A stretch of 36,883 nt of DNA from an uncultured Methanomicrobiales archaeon (GCA_903819595.1 CAIJED010000226.1:1-36883); one strand, 5' to 3'; shown: positions 8,118 to 16,741, counted from the stretch's first letter. The notes: a model not told the origin generated them from the sequence alone. Translations and numbers: made by a program.

Positions 8118-8544
8118 TCCAGTACCATGAGGAACGGAGAGTTTTTTTAAAAGAGTCGTTACATATTTGTATCGCAAATTCAGGGTTACCAGAGACCTCT
8201 CTGATAGAAGGTCTGATCTCTTTTACCCCGATAACGGTGCAAAGAACAGGCCCCGATGATCTGAAAAATCAGGAGGTGGCTACACCTCCCGGCCCTTTCT
8301 ACGCCCCGAAGGGCCACTACCACTCTGTCCGAAACCTGCATTAACACCCGGGGAACCCGTCACCCTGGAACATACCAGGGATCCTCGATTTTTGAATAGG
8401 TATCCGGAAAATTGATGGGGACATACTTCCATGAGGAGTGCAGACCGGCCGGGTAATTTCGGTTGTCCCCCAGGTTTTCCATCTTAAAAAATCAGGGATT
8501 GACGGAGGAGTGATCCTGCTTCAATGAGTCTGTGCCATCACCCC
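8118..8544. other. Convergent hairpin-rich gap
   Basis: 427 bases between the ends of the GNAT gene and the Cache lipoprotein gene. No coding frame is convincing, but at least five short perfect inverted repeats cluster between 8190 and 8380 (see the ncRNA entry). A T7 tract at 8142-8148 probably terminates the GNAT transcript. Confidence 0.6.
8185..8395 (+). ncRNA. Candidate structured RNA or hairpin cluster
   Basis: Successive perfect inverted repeats: CAGAG/CTCTG (8190-8203), overlapping and excluding AGACCT/AGGTCT (8193-8214); CTGA/TCAG (8261-8272); GGAGGTG/CACCTCC with a GCTA tetraloop (8272-8289); GGCCCTT/AAGGGCC (8291-8315); and CCCTGG/CCAGGG (8363-8380). A TATA-like ACATATTT is at 8161-8168 and a T5 tract at about 8389-8393, so a transcript of about 200 bases is possible. 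Strand is inferred from these two signals. It could instead be the palindromic end of a lost IS200/IS605-type element. Confidence 0.28.
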
Positions 8545-10215
8545 TCACTTCCGATCGGCATAGATACCGGACCCCAAAAGCCATGTATCATCAACCGGTG
8601 CAACATAGCAGAGTTTCAGCCCGTCCTTCCCTGTGTCCGGGTTGAGATAATCGACGTACAGGAACCCTCCGCCATGCGTTGCAGCAGAGATCTCCCAGGC
8701 AATAATCTTAACTCCGTAGGGGTCAGAAAAATTCATCTGGTTTGAACCGACCATTTCCGGCTGGAACGGGAGTGCGAGTGTCGTCCCGTTATTGTCATAA
8801 GCAAAGATATACCGGCTCCCGTTGGCAAAACTACCATTCCGGTCGTTGAAATCGGCGATCGCTTTTGCAGCTCCGTTCACCTTTGCGTACTCACCGGCCT
8901 GCTTCACCCTCCCGACGAGTACGTCCCGTTCCGTGGTATTAAATCCGGCAGACAATTCCGGCAGGTAGACACCCGCCCCGACGAACCACTGGTTGTCAAC
9001 CGGGATGACGGTTGAGAACTTGAACTCCTCCCGGTACTGATCTTCGGGGTTCGGGTAGATGTAGTAGAGGGAGCCACCGCCATCACGGGCGACCTCGACC
9101 ATCCTGTCCATAAATTTCACCCCGTTGGGATCGGAGATTCCTGTCCGGACGGTCCCGAGCAGGCCAGGCTGGTAGGGCAGGGCGAGCGTTGTCCCATTCA
9201 TATCGTACGCGAATACGTAGAGGCTCCCTTTATTGAATGTCCCGTTCTGGTTGTTAAACTCCAAAAGTGCCGATTCCCTGCCGTGTTCTTTTGCATAGGC
9301 TGCCGCCTCCTTTACAAAGCTGGCAAGATTTGCGGAACTGGCACCTGGTATCTCACCCGTGGTTGCCGGCGTTGAAGTCGCGTTCACTCCGGCGTTGCTT
9401 CCGTTGCTGGAAACAACCACTCTCCACCTGGCACCGTCGATCCCTGCCGTGTCCCAGGCCGCAATCCTGGTAATGTTTCTGTTCAGGTTGTTGTCGTGCA
9501 GGGTGTAGGCCCCGGTACCGGATGGCTCTGCCATGATCCGGCTGACTATCTCATGCAGGGCAGGATCCGCATATCCGGGGTCAGCAAAGAGATTTCTGCC
9601 AACCTCGTCCTTCTGCCCGTCGTAGAGGATCGTCCCGTCGGTTTGTATGACCCACACATCGTAGTCTGTCCCATTGGTCGCCTTTTGGATATGCCTGTTG
9701 AGGAAGGCCTCCGGTGTGTAGGTGATATCAGTATAACCAAGATACTCTCCAGATGAGGAAAAAACAGGGGAACTCTGCGAGATCCCGGTGAACCCTTCTG
9801 CCATACGGAAGACTCCGCTGACGACCGGTAACCGATCCGTATTCGCTTTCTGGACTTGTGGCTGCCAGCTTAAGTTTGTTCCTACCACCCCTGCGTAGTT
9901 TTCAGGGACCACGGTCATGATCATGCCATCCCGTGAGATGACCAGCGACGAGACCGCCCACGGGTAGTGCAGCAGGTTTTTTTCCAGGACCGCCTCAGCT
10001 TTCTGACCTGACAGGCCTGCCGTGGAGAGGGCAAGGGAATTGTTCAGGACTCCTGCTTTAAGATCACCAAGGCCCGTGTCGATGGAATCGGCCAGTTGTC
10101 CTGCAACTACCTGCATTTGTGCGGTTTTTGGATCTGCCGACGTCTGTGCACATCCCGCCAGCGACAGGGATGCTGCCAGGATGAAAAGAATCACTATCAA
10201 GGGGACTACTTTCAT
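8545..10215 (-). CDS. Exported lipoprotein with Cache sensor and two repeated Cache-like domains
   Basis: A 556-residue protein with a lipoprotein signal (hydrophobic stretch 5-19, lipobox LAGC with Cys22), so it should sit on the outer face of the membrane. Residues about 30-270 look like a double-Cache (PDC) ligand-binding domain (VWVIQTDGTILYDGQ near its distal half). Two repeats then follow, about 295-425 and 428-553, each with the pattern AxxYAKxxG...FNxxNGxFxxGSxYxFAYDxNGTTLALP and a late ...P..DxWxxGxGxY. They correspond to single-Cache (Cache_2-like) domains. There is no membrane-crossing kinase or chemoreceptor part, so it can only capture ligands or present them to a partner. It is divergent from the truncated receiver gene. 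Confidence 0.85.
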   Translation of the reverse strand: MKVVPLIVILFILAASLSLAGCAQTSADPKTAQMQVVAGQLADSIDTGLGDLKAGVLNNSLALSTAGLSGQKAEAVLEKNLLHYPWAVSSLVISRDGMIMTVVPENYAGVVGTNLSWQPQVQKANTDRLPVVSGVFRMAEGFTGISQSSPVFSSSGEYLGYTDITYTPEAFLNRHIQKATNGTDYDVWVIQTDGTILYDGQKDEVGRNLFADPGYADPALHEIVSRIMAEPSGTGAYTLHDNNLNRNITRIAAWDTAGIDGARWRVVVSSNGSNAGVNATSTPATTGEIPGASSANLASFVKEAAAYAKEHGRESALLEFNNQNGTFNKGSLYVFAYDMNGTTLALPYQPGLLGTVRTGISDPNGVKFMDRMVEVARDGGGSLYYIYPNPEDQYREEFKFSTVIPVDNQWFVGAGVYLPELSAGFNTTERDVLVGRVKQAGEYAKVNGAAKAIADFNDRNGSFANGSRYIFAYDNNGTTLALPFQPEMVGSNQMNFSDPYGVKIIAWEISAATHGGGFLYVDYLNPDTGKDGLKLCYVAPVDDTWLLGSGIYADRK

Positions 10216-10550
10216 AGAATTCGTATTGCTGTTGCATCACGATGAAGATTGTTACCCGGTGTGGTGCAGCCTGGGATGGTGGTCTCCTGGTGTGGGTTTA
10301 CCAGGTGGGGGTAGAATAGTCGCAACACGGGTTTTCTGATCGCGTATGCGACAATCCAGGCTGAATGAGGAATGTCCCGGACCGGAATGCTGTGGACCTG
10401 ATCTTCTTCCCCGCCGTATATCCAAACGTTTTCCGGCATCAGTCTTACGGGTCGGCTTACTTCTTCCTGGTGACGGGGACTGCATCGACAGAAGAGCAAT
10501 GATAAAAACCGGTATATATACGGGATTTCGAGACAATGGTGTGGTATTAA
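10216..10550. other. Divergent promoter region
   Basis: 335 bases between the Cache lipoprotein (minus) and the truncated receiver (plus). A TATA box TATATATA (10513-10520) serves the plus-strand gene. No clear TATA box is seen for the minus-strand gene, and no coding frame is convincing. Confidence 0.5.
10513..10520 (+). promoter_or_regulatory. TATA box of truncated receiver gene
   Basis: TATATATA about 30 bases before the TTG start at 10551; a second TATA-like stretch (10567-10573) lies just before the ATG at 10578. Confidence 0.5.
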
Positions 10551-10838
10551 TTGAGTAAACGCCCAAATATATATCGAATGCCTGCTGTTTGTCGTGTCCT
10601 TTATGTTGATGATGAGCCGGGTCTTCTTGGAATCGGAAAGCGGTTCCTTGAGAAAGAGGGGGCATTTGCTGTTGATACTCTTACGTCGGCTGTCGACGCA
10701 CTGGAGAGTTTGAAAACCGAACGGTATGATGTCATCATCTCCGATTACGAGATGCCGGAGATGGATGGCATTGGATTCCTCAAACAACTGAAAACATCGG
10801 GAAATTCCACACCGTTCATCATCTCACACCATGCATAA
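10551..10838 (+). pseudogene. Truncated response-regulator receiver
   Basis: 95 residues from a TTG start (or 86 from ATG 10578). The receiver has the acidic pair D20-D21 (LYVDDEPGLL) and acceptor D65 (ISDYEMPEMDG) but breaks off at TPFII, just before the conserved Thr and Lys of the alpha4-beta5 face. Its sequence closely resembles the receiver of the receiver-GAF protein at 4383, so it is probably the stump of a similar receiver-sensor gene after a deletion. What follows (10839-11100) does not continue the domain in any frame. It may still be transcribed because its TATA box is intact. Confidence 0.72.
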
Positions 10839-10961
10839 TTCGAATATAACAGGACCGGATAATGATTCATATCTGGATGATCAGCCCGGAAAAAAGATCA
10901 TTGGAAATTTGAGTGCCATAAAAAACCAAAAGACCCTGAATGCCTGCCCCTCAACCTGTCC

Positions 10962-11087
10962 ATGATGTGGCTGATGGTTGACATGTTTTCTGTTCATTAC
11001 CTGCTCGCGAAAATGTGTGGTATTTCAGTTGGTTTTTTATGGAACTATTATGGGCAAAGCACAATTACATTCAGAAAAACCAGATGA
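10962..11087 (+). pseudogene. C-terminal remnant of a GtrA-family membrane protein
   Basis: The 41-codon frame reads VHYLLAKMCGISVGFLWNYY followed by TFRK, which matches the last membrane helix and the N(F/Y)-x-x-TFR end of GtrA-like domains. These are found alone or fused to dolichol-phosphate-mannose synthases and act in export of lipid-linked sugars. The three preceding helices are absent. It lies directly behind the truncated receiver, so a deletion probably joined two unrelated genes. Confidence 0.45.
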
Positions 11088-11455
11088 TGGGAGTAGGATC
11101 CGGTTTCGGGGTTTCCCGGTGCGATGAATATATTCAACTGGTGAAAGAGGGTAAGGCGGAGGAGCCTGACAGCATGGTTTATACTGAACATGAATCACCG
11201 TGCATGCCAGAACCGATCAAATTTTCGATTACAGAGATCCTTATGAAGAGCATACGGTTCTGTTGTCGCTCCAATTAAAATGGAATATCCTCCCGGTACC
11301 TCCGGGAAAACCCTGCAGAAGTCCCCAGGTACTGTTCAGGGAACTGTTCATCTACCGTTCAATTGAGCCAGACATATTCACACCTGTTCATCTCATCGTT
11401 CGGGTGAAAAGTAATCACATTTATTTCAATATCCCAATTCTGTATACACATATCA

Positions 11456-11773
11456 ATGGACCCTGCGAGGTACGCAGACGTTGAGTTCTACGTGGAGGAT
11501 ATCATTGTAGATCTCCAGGAGACCAGATCCTCCTGATCATTCTGGCGAAGGACATGGACGAAGAGACGGAACAGAATCTTTTCGGAAGAACATCGCGAGG
11601 TATTCCCGTATCTCATGAAGGGCGTGAACCACGCTGTTTCAGTTCAGACCGTTGATCCATTGGGCAACATCTTCTGCGAGGTGGGATCGGACCGTGATGG
11701 AAGGGTCCTGAACATTATCTCTCTCAAATTCCCCCGGCCTGCCCCTCGCCAATGTGTATATCCAATCTGGTGA
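11456..11773 (+). pseudogene. ORF of unknown family broken by two frameshifts
   Basis: Three frames join smoothly. Frame 1 from ATG 11456 (MDPARYADVEFYVEDIIVDLQ) runs to TGA 11534; frame 2 takes over near 11517 (GDQILLIILAKDMDEETEQN); frame 3 takes over near 11580 (EEHREVFPYLMKGVNHAVSV, then DPLGNIFCEVGSDRDG) and ends at TGA 11771-11773. Together they give a protein of about 105 residues with protein-like composition in each part. Family unknown. TGTATACACATAT just before the ATG resembles a TATA box. It is either a pseudogene or affected by sequence errors. Confidence 0.45.
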
Positions 11774-11862
11774 AATACTATTGTTGACAAGATGACGGCG
11801 GAGTGCTCCGAAACCGTGATGCTCTTTCCTGTTATCGGTCAGGGTTGCCTGCATTGAGTATA

Positions 11863-12555
11863 ATGCCCAAAGGGTGGAATGGTCACTTGAATTTCCGGAT
11901 AATCGCGTTTATTAAGAATAATCTCCCCCTGGGAAACCGCTTATCTGAATTCTTCTACGGAGTGATGATGGTCGTTGTCATCACCGGTCTTATCAATAAC
12001 GGTCTGCCCCCCACGACGAGCACGCTCCGCCTCCTGCTGGTTGCCGGACTGACCGTCAACCTGATCTGGGGGACCATCGATGGGGTTACCTCAATGTACG
12101 GGGGACTGGTAAACCGTGCGGATTATTACCGGATCGCCAATGCATTCCGGGAGGACCGGGCCTGTCCAGAAAAAAGAGAGGATGTCAGGAGATCTCTGCA
12201 GGGCACCATCGTTGAAAACCTGGATGTGGAAGCGCAATCAGCAGTGATCGAGATGATTGGTGACGGCGAACCCGTGACCGGGCAGAAATTCCCCGCGTCC
12301 CGTATGGACTGGAACGTTGCAATTGCCACCATCATTATCGATTTCGTCCTCGTCTTCCCGGTTTTGCTCCCCTATTTCATCATCGATAATGTCAGGTGGG
12401 CCGTATGTGTATCTCATATGATTGCCATTATTCTCCTCGCTGGTGTCGCGATCGTCTGGGCTAAAAATCTCGGTCTTAATTCTATCAAAGCGGGAATTAT
12501 CATCGCCCTGATCTCATTTGTCGCGATATACTCCACCTACCAGATTGGATGGTAA
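11863..12555 (+). CDS. Multi-pass membrane protein, possibly VIT1/CCC1-like
   Basis: A 230-residue protein with about five hydrophobic helices: two near residues 28-48 and 57-77, a soluble loop of about 70 residues (FREDRACPEKREDVRRSL...), then three near the C terminus. The segment LSEFFYGVMMVVVITGLIN and LIWGTIDGVTSMYGGL resemble a group of archaeal membrane proteins distantly related to the VIT1/CCC1 iron/manganese transporters. I am not certain of that link. Start: ATG 11863 is chosen because the upstream codons from 11803 are unlike a membrane protein N terminus. It stands alone. Confidence 0.7.
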   Translation: MPKGWNGHLNFRIIAFIKNNLPLGNRLSEFFYGVMMVVVITGLINNGLPPTTSTLRLLLVAGLTVNLIWGTIDGVTSMYGGLVNRADYYRIANAFREDRACPEKREDVRRSLQGTIVENLDVEAQSAVIEMIGDGEPVTGQKFPASRMDWNVAIATIIIDFVLVFPVLLPYFIIDNVRWAVCVSHMIAIILLAGVAIVWAKNLGLNSIKAGIIIALISFVAIYSTYQIGW

Positions 12556-12745
12556 CCGGGAACCCCGGTCACGAGGCTGGACTCAGGACCCTCCCCCGGA
12601 TAGCCGGCTAACGAAATTGCCCGGTTTTTCGGAAGCCCGCAGTGGTGGAGAGGATACGGTGGGACCAATTGGAACAGGTGATGAATAAGCTCCGGGTCTG
12701 TCATCAGGTCCTTTCTATCATCTGGCGATGTTCATATTTTTGTTA

Positions 12746-13549
12746 TTATTCCAGGCCGTACTTCTGTTTCAACTGCTCCCAGTACGGGTCCTTCATCAGC
12801 TGCAGAAGCCCGTCATCAATCGCCGCCAGCAGTTCCGGGTCGGTCTTCCGGACGGCAATAGCAATCTTCTCCTGTGACGGGATGGTCCCGATAATGACGA
12901 GTCCCCCTCCCGATATCGCCCGCTGCTGGCCCGCGGACTGGATAACAGAAGCATCGATCGTCCTGTTTTGGAGGTCCCTTGTAAGGGTTGTACTATCCGG
13001 GTACAGGGAAAGGTTGAAAGCTGGCATCTTTCCGGTCTTGATGAGAGTATCATTCACCCAGTCCACCTCATTTGTCCCCGACTGCCCCCCGATCCGGAGC
13101 CGGCCGTCATAAAGGTCCTGCATCGTGATCGTGGAGCCTTCCCGGGCGGCAATGCTCATGTTCACCGTATAATACGGCTGTGAGAAATTCACCCGAGCCT
13201 GCCGTTTCTCCGTAATAGTCATCCCCGAGGCGATCATATCGATCTTCCCTGCTTCCAGTAAGGAAATGGCGTCTTCCCAGGGAACTCCGACAAATTCTAC
13301 CTCGAATCCTTTTCGTTCGGCGATCCATCGGGCCGCGTCGATATCAAACCCGGAAATATTCCCCCCGGAATCCTTTGAAGCAAACGGTGGGAAGTCTGCG
13401 TCTACACCAACGAGATAGTGCGGTCGTACATCTGTCGGGGTAACGGTGGCCTGAATCGGTGCGGGGGCTCGCGGTGCGGATATGCACCCGGCAACGATCA
13501 GGAGTAACAAAACGAGGGCAATCAGTACAATAACCTTTCTTGTCATCAT
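12746..13549 (-). CDS. Amino-acid-type solute-binding lipoprotein (SBP family 3)
   Basis: A 267-residue exported lipoprotein: hydrophobic signal (6-19) and lipobox VAGC with Cys22. The mature part is a family-3 periplasmic binding protein: VGVDADFPPFASKDSGG, GFDIDAARWIAE, GVPWEDAISLLEAGKIDMIASGMTIT and FSQPYYT are all standard. Such proteins bind polar amino acids or similar ligands. No ABC permease or ATPase gene is near, so it may pair with a remote transporter or act as a ligand sensor. Start: one of the paired ATGs at 13549/13546; no clear ribosome-binding site. Confidence 0.9.
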   Translation of the reverse strand: MMTRKVIVLIALVLLLLIVAGCISAPRAPAPIQATVTPTDVRPHYLVGVDADFPPFASKDSGGNISGFDIDAARWIAERKGFEVEFVGVPWEDAISLLEAGKIDMIASGMTITEKRQARVNFSQPYYTVNMSIAAREGSTITMQDLYDGRLRIGGQSGTNEVDWVNDTLIKTGKMPAFNLSLYPDSTTLTRDLQNRTIDASVIQSAGQQRAISGGGLVIIGTIPSQEKIAIAVRKTDPELLAAIDDGLLQLMKDPYWEQLKQKYGLE

Positions 13550-13782
13550 ATAATTCAATGAAGGTGTAGATGATTGACATTTGCGGTCTGGCTTACGAGA
13601 ATGGCTGGTCAACATTGTCGTCCGCAATTGCCAGGGTGTCGGTCCCATGGAGTTATCACTGGCAGGTATCGCCCATGAATGGCTGAGTAACAAAAAATCA
13701 GTGATAAATGAGATTCGCAGGGGATGGGACCCCGAGCTTTATCCCCGGACAACCGCAACAGAAAGTTACGGGAAGTTACAGA

Positions 13783-14574
13783 ATGGACCAGTGGGATGAG
13801 ATCCGGGGAGCAGTACTCTATTTTTTGATCGTGATCGCGACCTGCATTACGTTTGGGGCAATTCTTGTGGTGATCCATGAATTTATCCACAGCACGACCG
13901 CGTATCTCCTGGGTCACATGCACAGTCCCCTGGCAATCGTCTGGGGGAACCCGATCACCCTGGACGGCTGGGATGAAGGGGTCTCCTATTCCACCATGTT
14001 CAACGCGGGGCAGGGTACTGATGCAGCCATCATCGCCGTCATGCCGCTCCTCTTTCATGCGGTTATCGTTATCGTGGGGATCTATCTTCTCCTGTCTGCC
14101 GCACTGGTCCGGAAAAAGTGGTTGTTCCATCTCGTATTCTGGCTGGTCATCGTCAATTTCATGGAACTGGTGGCATATATGCCGGTGCGGGCGTTCTCCC
14201 TGCATGGTGATATCGGGAACTGCAACCACGGTCTCGGGCTGAACCCATGGCTGCTCTTTCTGGTCGGCACTCCCCTCATCCTGCTCGGGCTGTATTACCT
14301 GTACGGACGTGTTCTGCCCCGTATGAATGTGGTTGTCGCCGGAGAATCGCGTCTTGTACGGTACGTGATCCTCGTCTTCTCCATATTCTACCTCTTTGTA
14401 TTCCGGGGTAGTATCCATAATGTACTCACCTTCGCTCCCAACATGGAGTGGCTGACCCTGCTCTTCGGATATGTAGCATTCGTGGTAATCCTGTATGCCT
14501 GTCAGCCGGGGTCGCGTTGGATCACTGCGGCAGAGAAGCAGTTTACAAAAGAGATGAGCGGTGGAGCGCCGTAA
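13783..14574 (+). CDS. Polytopic membrane protein with HExxH motif (M50-like, DUF3267-like)
   Basis: A 263-residue protein with about six membrane helices. The first helix runs into HEFIH (residues 32-36, with a further His45), the zinc-binding HExxH signature seen in site-2-protease-like proteins. It is followed by GNPITLDGWDEG (55-66), and a third conserved-looking block ELVAYMPVRAFSLHGDIGN in the middle of the protein might supply further ligands. The classical S2P C-terminal LDG helix is not evident, so proteolytic activity is unproven. ATG 13783 is preferred over 13708 because the extra 25 residues are not helix-like. Divergent from the solute-binding protein gene. Confidence 0.72.
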   Translation: MDQWDEIRGAVLYFLIVIATCITFGAILVVIHEFIHSTTAYLLGHMHSPLAIVWGNPITLDGWDEGVSYSTMFNAGQGTDAAIIAVMPLLFHAVIVIVGIYLLLSAALVRKKWLFHLVFWLVIVNFMELVAYMPVRAFSLHGDIGNCNHGLGLNPWLLFLVGTPLILLGLYYLYGRVLPRMNVVVAGESRLVRYVILVFSIFYLFVFRGSIHNVLTFAPNMEWLTLLFGYVAFVVILYACQPGSRWITAAEKQFTKEMSGGAP

Positions 14575-14667
14575 TCTTTTAACAAGCCAAAGTCAGATCA
14601 ATGATATCCCCATTGCCCATCGAAGGTCCCGGGAATGGGGACACGGGAATACCTGTGATATCGACTC

Positions 14668-14692
14668 ATACCGAAAGATACGGTATTTTTTT
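14668..14692 (+). terminator. Hairpin plus T7 terminator
   Basis: ATACCG (14668-14673) and CGGTAT (14681-14686) form a stem with a 7-base loop, followed directly by seven T. It ends the transcript of the HExxH membrane protein gene. Confidence 0.55.
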
Positions 14693-14921
14693 GCCAACAA
14701 TGAACGGGTCGTCAAAGGATGCAGGACCATCGAAACCTGACACAAATCATGGATAGAACGTCAAATCCGGGGAGAAGAGGGCCGGTGGACAATCCGGATG
14801 CATCAGGTATCCTGGATTTTTAAATGAAGGATAAACGAAATCAGAGACTGTGGCAGATCTTACCCGCAGTTATTCAAACCCGTCGCTCTCAACGACTGCT
14901 CCCCGGGAGGAATGATTGATA

Positions 14922-14930
14922 ACATATAAA
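14922..14930 (+). promoter_or_regulatory. TATA box of SpoIIE phosphatase gene
   Basis: ACATATAAA; transcription would start near 14955. It overlaps the ATG at 14930, which therefore cannot be the start codon, and supports ATG 15053. Confidence 0.55.
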
Positions 14931-15052
14931 TGATGGCCCGTGGTGTTCTGTATCATAGAAAATCCCGGACCCGGGGTGAAGGATCTCCATGGTTGCAGGG
15001 TTTTCGTATTCGCAGGGAATGGTGTGATATCCTGACTAAAGACCCCGCAGGT

Positions 15053-16741
15053 ATGCCAAAAAATCCAGAGAGGGTGCCGACCGGCTCCCTTGCCACAAGG
15101 CTGATGATTGCATTCCTGATACTGTCTGTCATCTCGTTTGGTATCATCGGCTACCTTGCGGTCTTTGCCATGAACGGTATCGGGGCCACGGCAGAAAAAA
15201 ACAGCAATACACTCGGTAAGATCGCAGTGAATGACAGCGTCACTGCACTCAGCCATATGGGTGAAGAGCAGATCAGGGAAAAGGCATTAGACGTTGCGGA
15301 CGAGATGAAAATCTATCTTGATGCACACCCTGGCCTCTCCGGTGAGGAGATAGGAAAAGACCAGGACCTGTACCGGATCGCAGTTCAGCCTGTCGGAAAA
15401 ACAGGATACACATGTGTATACGAGAAAGGGACTGCGATCATGCGGTTGCACCCGAACAGCCAGCTGACAAACTACGATATGCGGAACCTCAAAAACACGT
15501 TACCGTCCTGGTGGAAGATCTTCGGCCCCAGCCTGTCAGGTAACATTTCAGGGGGATATTATGACTGGATCGAGGCTGACGGCAGTACACGGCAGAAATT
15601 TATGTACATGGTCCCGGTAGAAGGTACTTCCTACATGGTGGCCGCAACCACCTATATCGATGAATTTACCGCCCCGGCAAAGGACACCGAAGCGATGATC
15701 GCCGGTGCTACAAAGAATGCCACCGATATGATCCGCACGACGATCGACAGGACCGTGGTCCTTTTCGGCGTTGTCTTCCTGGTGATCCTCATCGGGGTCA
15801 TGTGCATGGTCTTTCTGATCTCACGGAAGATCACCAAACCTCTACGGACATTGAAAAATGGGACGGAGATCATCGGCGCAGGGAATCTTGATTACCAGGT
15901 TGATGTCCGGTCCGGGGACGAAATCGAACAGCTCGCGATCGCTATCAACAGGATGGCCCATGACCTGAAGGAGTACATGAACCGTTTTGTCGAGGCAAAC
16001 GCTGAGAAAGAGAGGATCGAGAAGGAACTCGATATTGCGAGGGGTATACAGCAGAGCTTCCTGCCCGATTTCCCCCCTGAAATCGAGGGAATGGATATCG
16101 CCGGCCTTTCCCTTCCTGCACGGGAGGTGGGTGGGGACTTCTATGATTATATCCCGCTCCCTGATGGCCGGTGGGGGTTAGTGATTGCTGATGTTTCCGG
16201 GAAAGGAGTCCCGGCGGCACTGTACATGGGAATATCAAGGACGCTTGTCAGGGCAAATGCTGCCACCCACTCATCAGTTTCCGGTACGATCTGCAGGGCA
16301 AACGACATGATCACAGAGAGCGATCATTCATCCATGTTTGTCACCCTCTTCTACGGTGTCCTCGATGTGGAGGAGAAAACATTGACCTACGTCAGTGCCG
16401 GCCATAATCACCCGGTCATGCTCAAGCACGGGTCTACCGATACGATACTCCTGAAGGCAGACGGGATTGCCCTCGGAGTGATACAGAATATCCGGCTCGA
16501 AGAGCAGAAAATCCAGCTCGACAGCGGGGATATCCTCATCCTCTACACCGACGGAGTGACCGAGACGATAGACCGGGCTGAACAGGAGTTCGGGGAAGAA
16601 AGGCTCACGGTGCTCGTCCAGGAGAACAGCCATCGTTCCTCTTCAGAATTGGTTGAACTGATAAAAGATGAGGTGATCCGGTTCAGCGAGGGACAGGCGC
16701 AGTTCGACGATATCACGCTTATGATCTTAAAAATCCTGTAG
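15053..16741 (+). CDS. Membrane sensor protein phosphatase (Cache-HAMP-SpoIIE/PP2C)
   Basis: A 562-residue transmembrane signalling protein. Helix 1 (about 16-40) is followed by an extracellular Cache-type sensor (about 45-225), helix 2 (about 232-255), a HAMP domain (SRKITKPLRTLKNGTE onward), a coiled coil (ANAEKERIEKELDIARGIQQSFLP) and a SpoIIE-type PP2C phosphatase. Metal-binding aspartates are D362 (GGDFYD), D380 (ADVSGKG) and D552-D553 (FDDITL). It should dephosphorylate Ser/Thr phosphoproteins, such as anti-sigma-factor-antagonist-like partners, in response to an outside ligand. No STAS or anti-sigma-like gene is adjacent. ATG 15053 is chosen because the TATA box overlaps the earlier ATG 14930. 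Confidence 0.9.
   Translation: MPKNPERVPTGSLATRLMIAFLILSVISFGIIGYLAVFAMNGIGATAEKNSNTLGKIAVNDSVTALSHMGEEQIREKALDVADEMKIYLDAHPGLSGEEIGKDQDLYRIAVQPVGKTGYTCVYEKGTAIMRLHPNSQLTNYDMRNLKNTLPSWWKIFGPSLSGNISGGYYDWIEADGSTRQKFMYMVPVEGTSYMVAATTYIDEFTAPAKDTEAMIAGATKNATDMIRTTIDRTVVLFGVVFLVILIGVMCMVFLISRKITKPLRTLKNGTEIIGAGNLDYQVDVRSGDEIEQLAIAINRMAHDLKEYMNRFVEANAEKERIEKELDIARGIQQSFLPDFPPEIEGMDIAGLSLPAREVGGDFYDYIPLPDGRWGLVIADVSGKGVPAALYMGISRTLVRANAATHSSVSGTICRANDMITESDHSSMFVTLFYGVLDVEEKTLTYVSAGHNHPVMLKHGSTDTILLKADGIALGVIQNIRLEEQKIQLDSGDILILYTDGVTETIDRAEQEFGEERLTVLVQENSHRSSSELVELIKDEVIRFSEGQAQFDDITLMILKIL

Larger units (their letters stand above)
10839..11862. other. Gene-debris region
   Basis: About 1 kb of broken frames. 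It contains a GtrA-like tail (10962-11087), a frame-broken ORF (11456-11773), and a 63-codon stretch (about 11090-11278, MGVGSGFGVSRCDEYIQ...) with no recognised family. Composition and short frames suggest successive deletions. Confidence 0.5.
14575..15052. other. Gap between membrane protein and SpoIIE phosphatase genes
   Basis: Contains a hairpin plus T-run terminator (14668-14692) and a TATA box (14922-14930). A 51-codon frame at 14601-14756 lacks a ribosome-binding site and overlaps the terminator, so it is not called. Confidence 0.5.

Noticed and set aside
8291-8315. Hairpin as bacterial-type intrinsic terminator
   Set aside because: No T-run follows this stem, and archaea terminate mainly at T-tracts.
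10962-11278. Single membrane gene spanning the debris (11015-11278 frame)
   Set aside because: The GtrA-like part is in a different frame from the remainder and stops at 11087.
12642-13112. 156-codon plus-strand ORF opposite the solute-binding lipoprotein gene
   Set aside because: Antisense shadow; the lipoprotein translation is clearly the true frame.
14601-14756. 51-codon ORF after the HExxH membrane protein
   Set aside because: No ribosome-binding site and it contains the hairpin-T7 terminator.
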